Shown piece by piece: positions 5,467 through 5,477 of a stretch of 5,477 nt of DNA. The first letter of the stretch is position 1, and every line of letters starts with the position of its first letter. The notes beneath the pieces were generated by a model. The model saw only the letters and a list, made by a program, of their open reading frames with translations. It did not search any database and was not told the DNA's origin. The DNA is from Patescibacteria group bacterium (GTDB taxonomy: Bacteria; Patescibacteriota; JABMPQ01; JAHIRA01): contig JAHIRA010000067.1 in assembly GCA_018818905.1 (NCBI GenBank), forward strand, positions 1 through 5,477, written 5' to 3'. The translations under genes were made by a program, and so were the position numbers.

Positions 5467-5477
5467 AAGATGGGTAA

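Noticed and set aside
5437..5475. Possible last codons (THLVRLKVKVLT then TAA) of a minus-strand gene entering from the right edge
   Set aside because: Only twelve residues are visible and there is no motif. All three minus frames close within the last 41 bases, so nothing favours this one.

Overview
The window is AT-rich bacterial DNA in which almost every gene lies on the minus strand. The standard genetic code fits: long glycine- and tryptophan-rich frames contain no internal UGA. The gene set is a secreted metallopeptidase-like protein with FG-GAP type repeats of the GGPQVRVF kind, a lone MacB/FtsX-type permease, an MNT-HEPN pair and several short or unrecognised genes. This resembles Candidate Phyla Radiation (Patescibacteria) genomes, but that assignment is inference from gene style; no rRNA or universal marker gene is present.

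Layout, left to right. Positions 1-1967 (minus) hold the N-terminal 655 residues of an exported protein whose C-terminus lies beyond the left edge. It has a signal peptide, a zinc-peptidase motif (HELGH with an aspartate ten residues after the first histidine), a Met-turn-like SIMRG, a calcium loop, an Ig-like segment and four FG-GAP-like repeats. Upstream of it in transcription order, at 2017-2681 (minus), is an overlapping pair: a minimal nucleotidyltransferase (MNT) and an HI0074-type HEPN protein. The HEPN catalytic motif has tyrosine where the usual histidine should be. A well-formed promoter with a perfect TATAAT sits so close to the MNT start that the message would be nearly or fully leaderless.

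Diverging from that promoter is a small plus-strand gene (2722-2952) encoding 76 residues with an HPD motif in a J-domain-like helical context. It ends at a symmetric terminator (2971-3003) that can also stop the convergent minus-strand transcript. That transcript holds a 351-residue helical protein of unknown function (4298-5353), followed 46 bp downstream by a 407-residue MacB-like permease (3028-4251). No ATP-binding partner for the permease is present in the window.

The right end (5354-5477) has no convincing gene but is dense in short repeats: a 22-bp tandem direct repeat and three small dyads. It could be a control region for the 351-residue gene or the remnant of a mobile-element end. 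The points most worth a second look are the HEPN His-to-Tyr change, the peptidase-plus-FG-GAP architecture, the tiny J-like protein, and a nine-codon protein-like extension in frame after the only UGA stop in the window.
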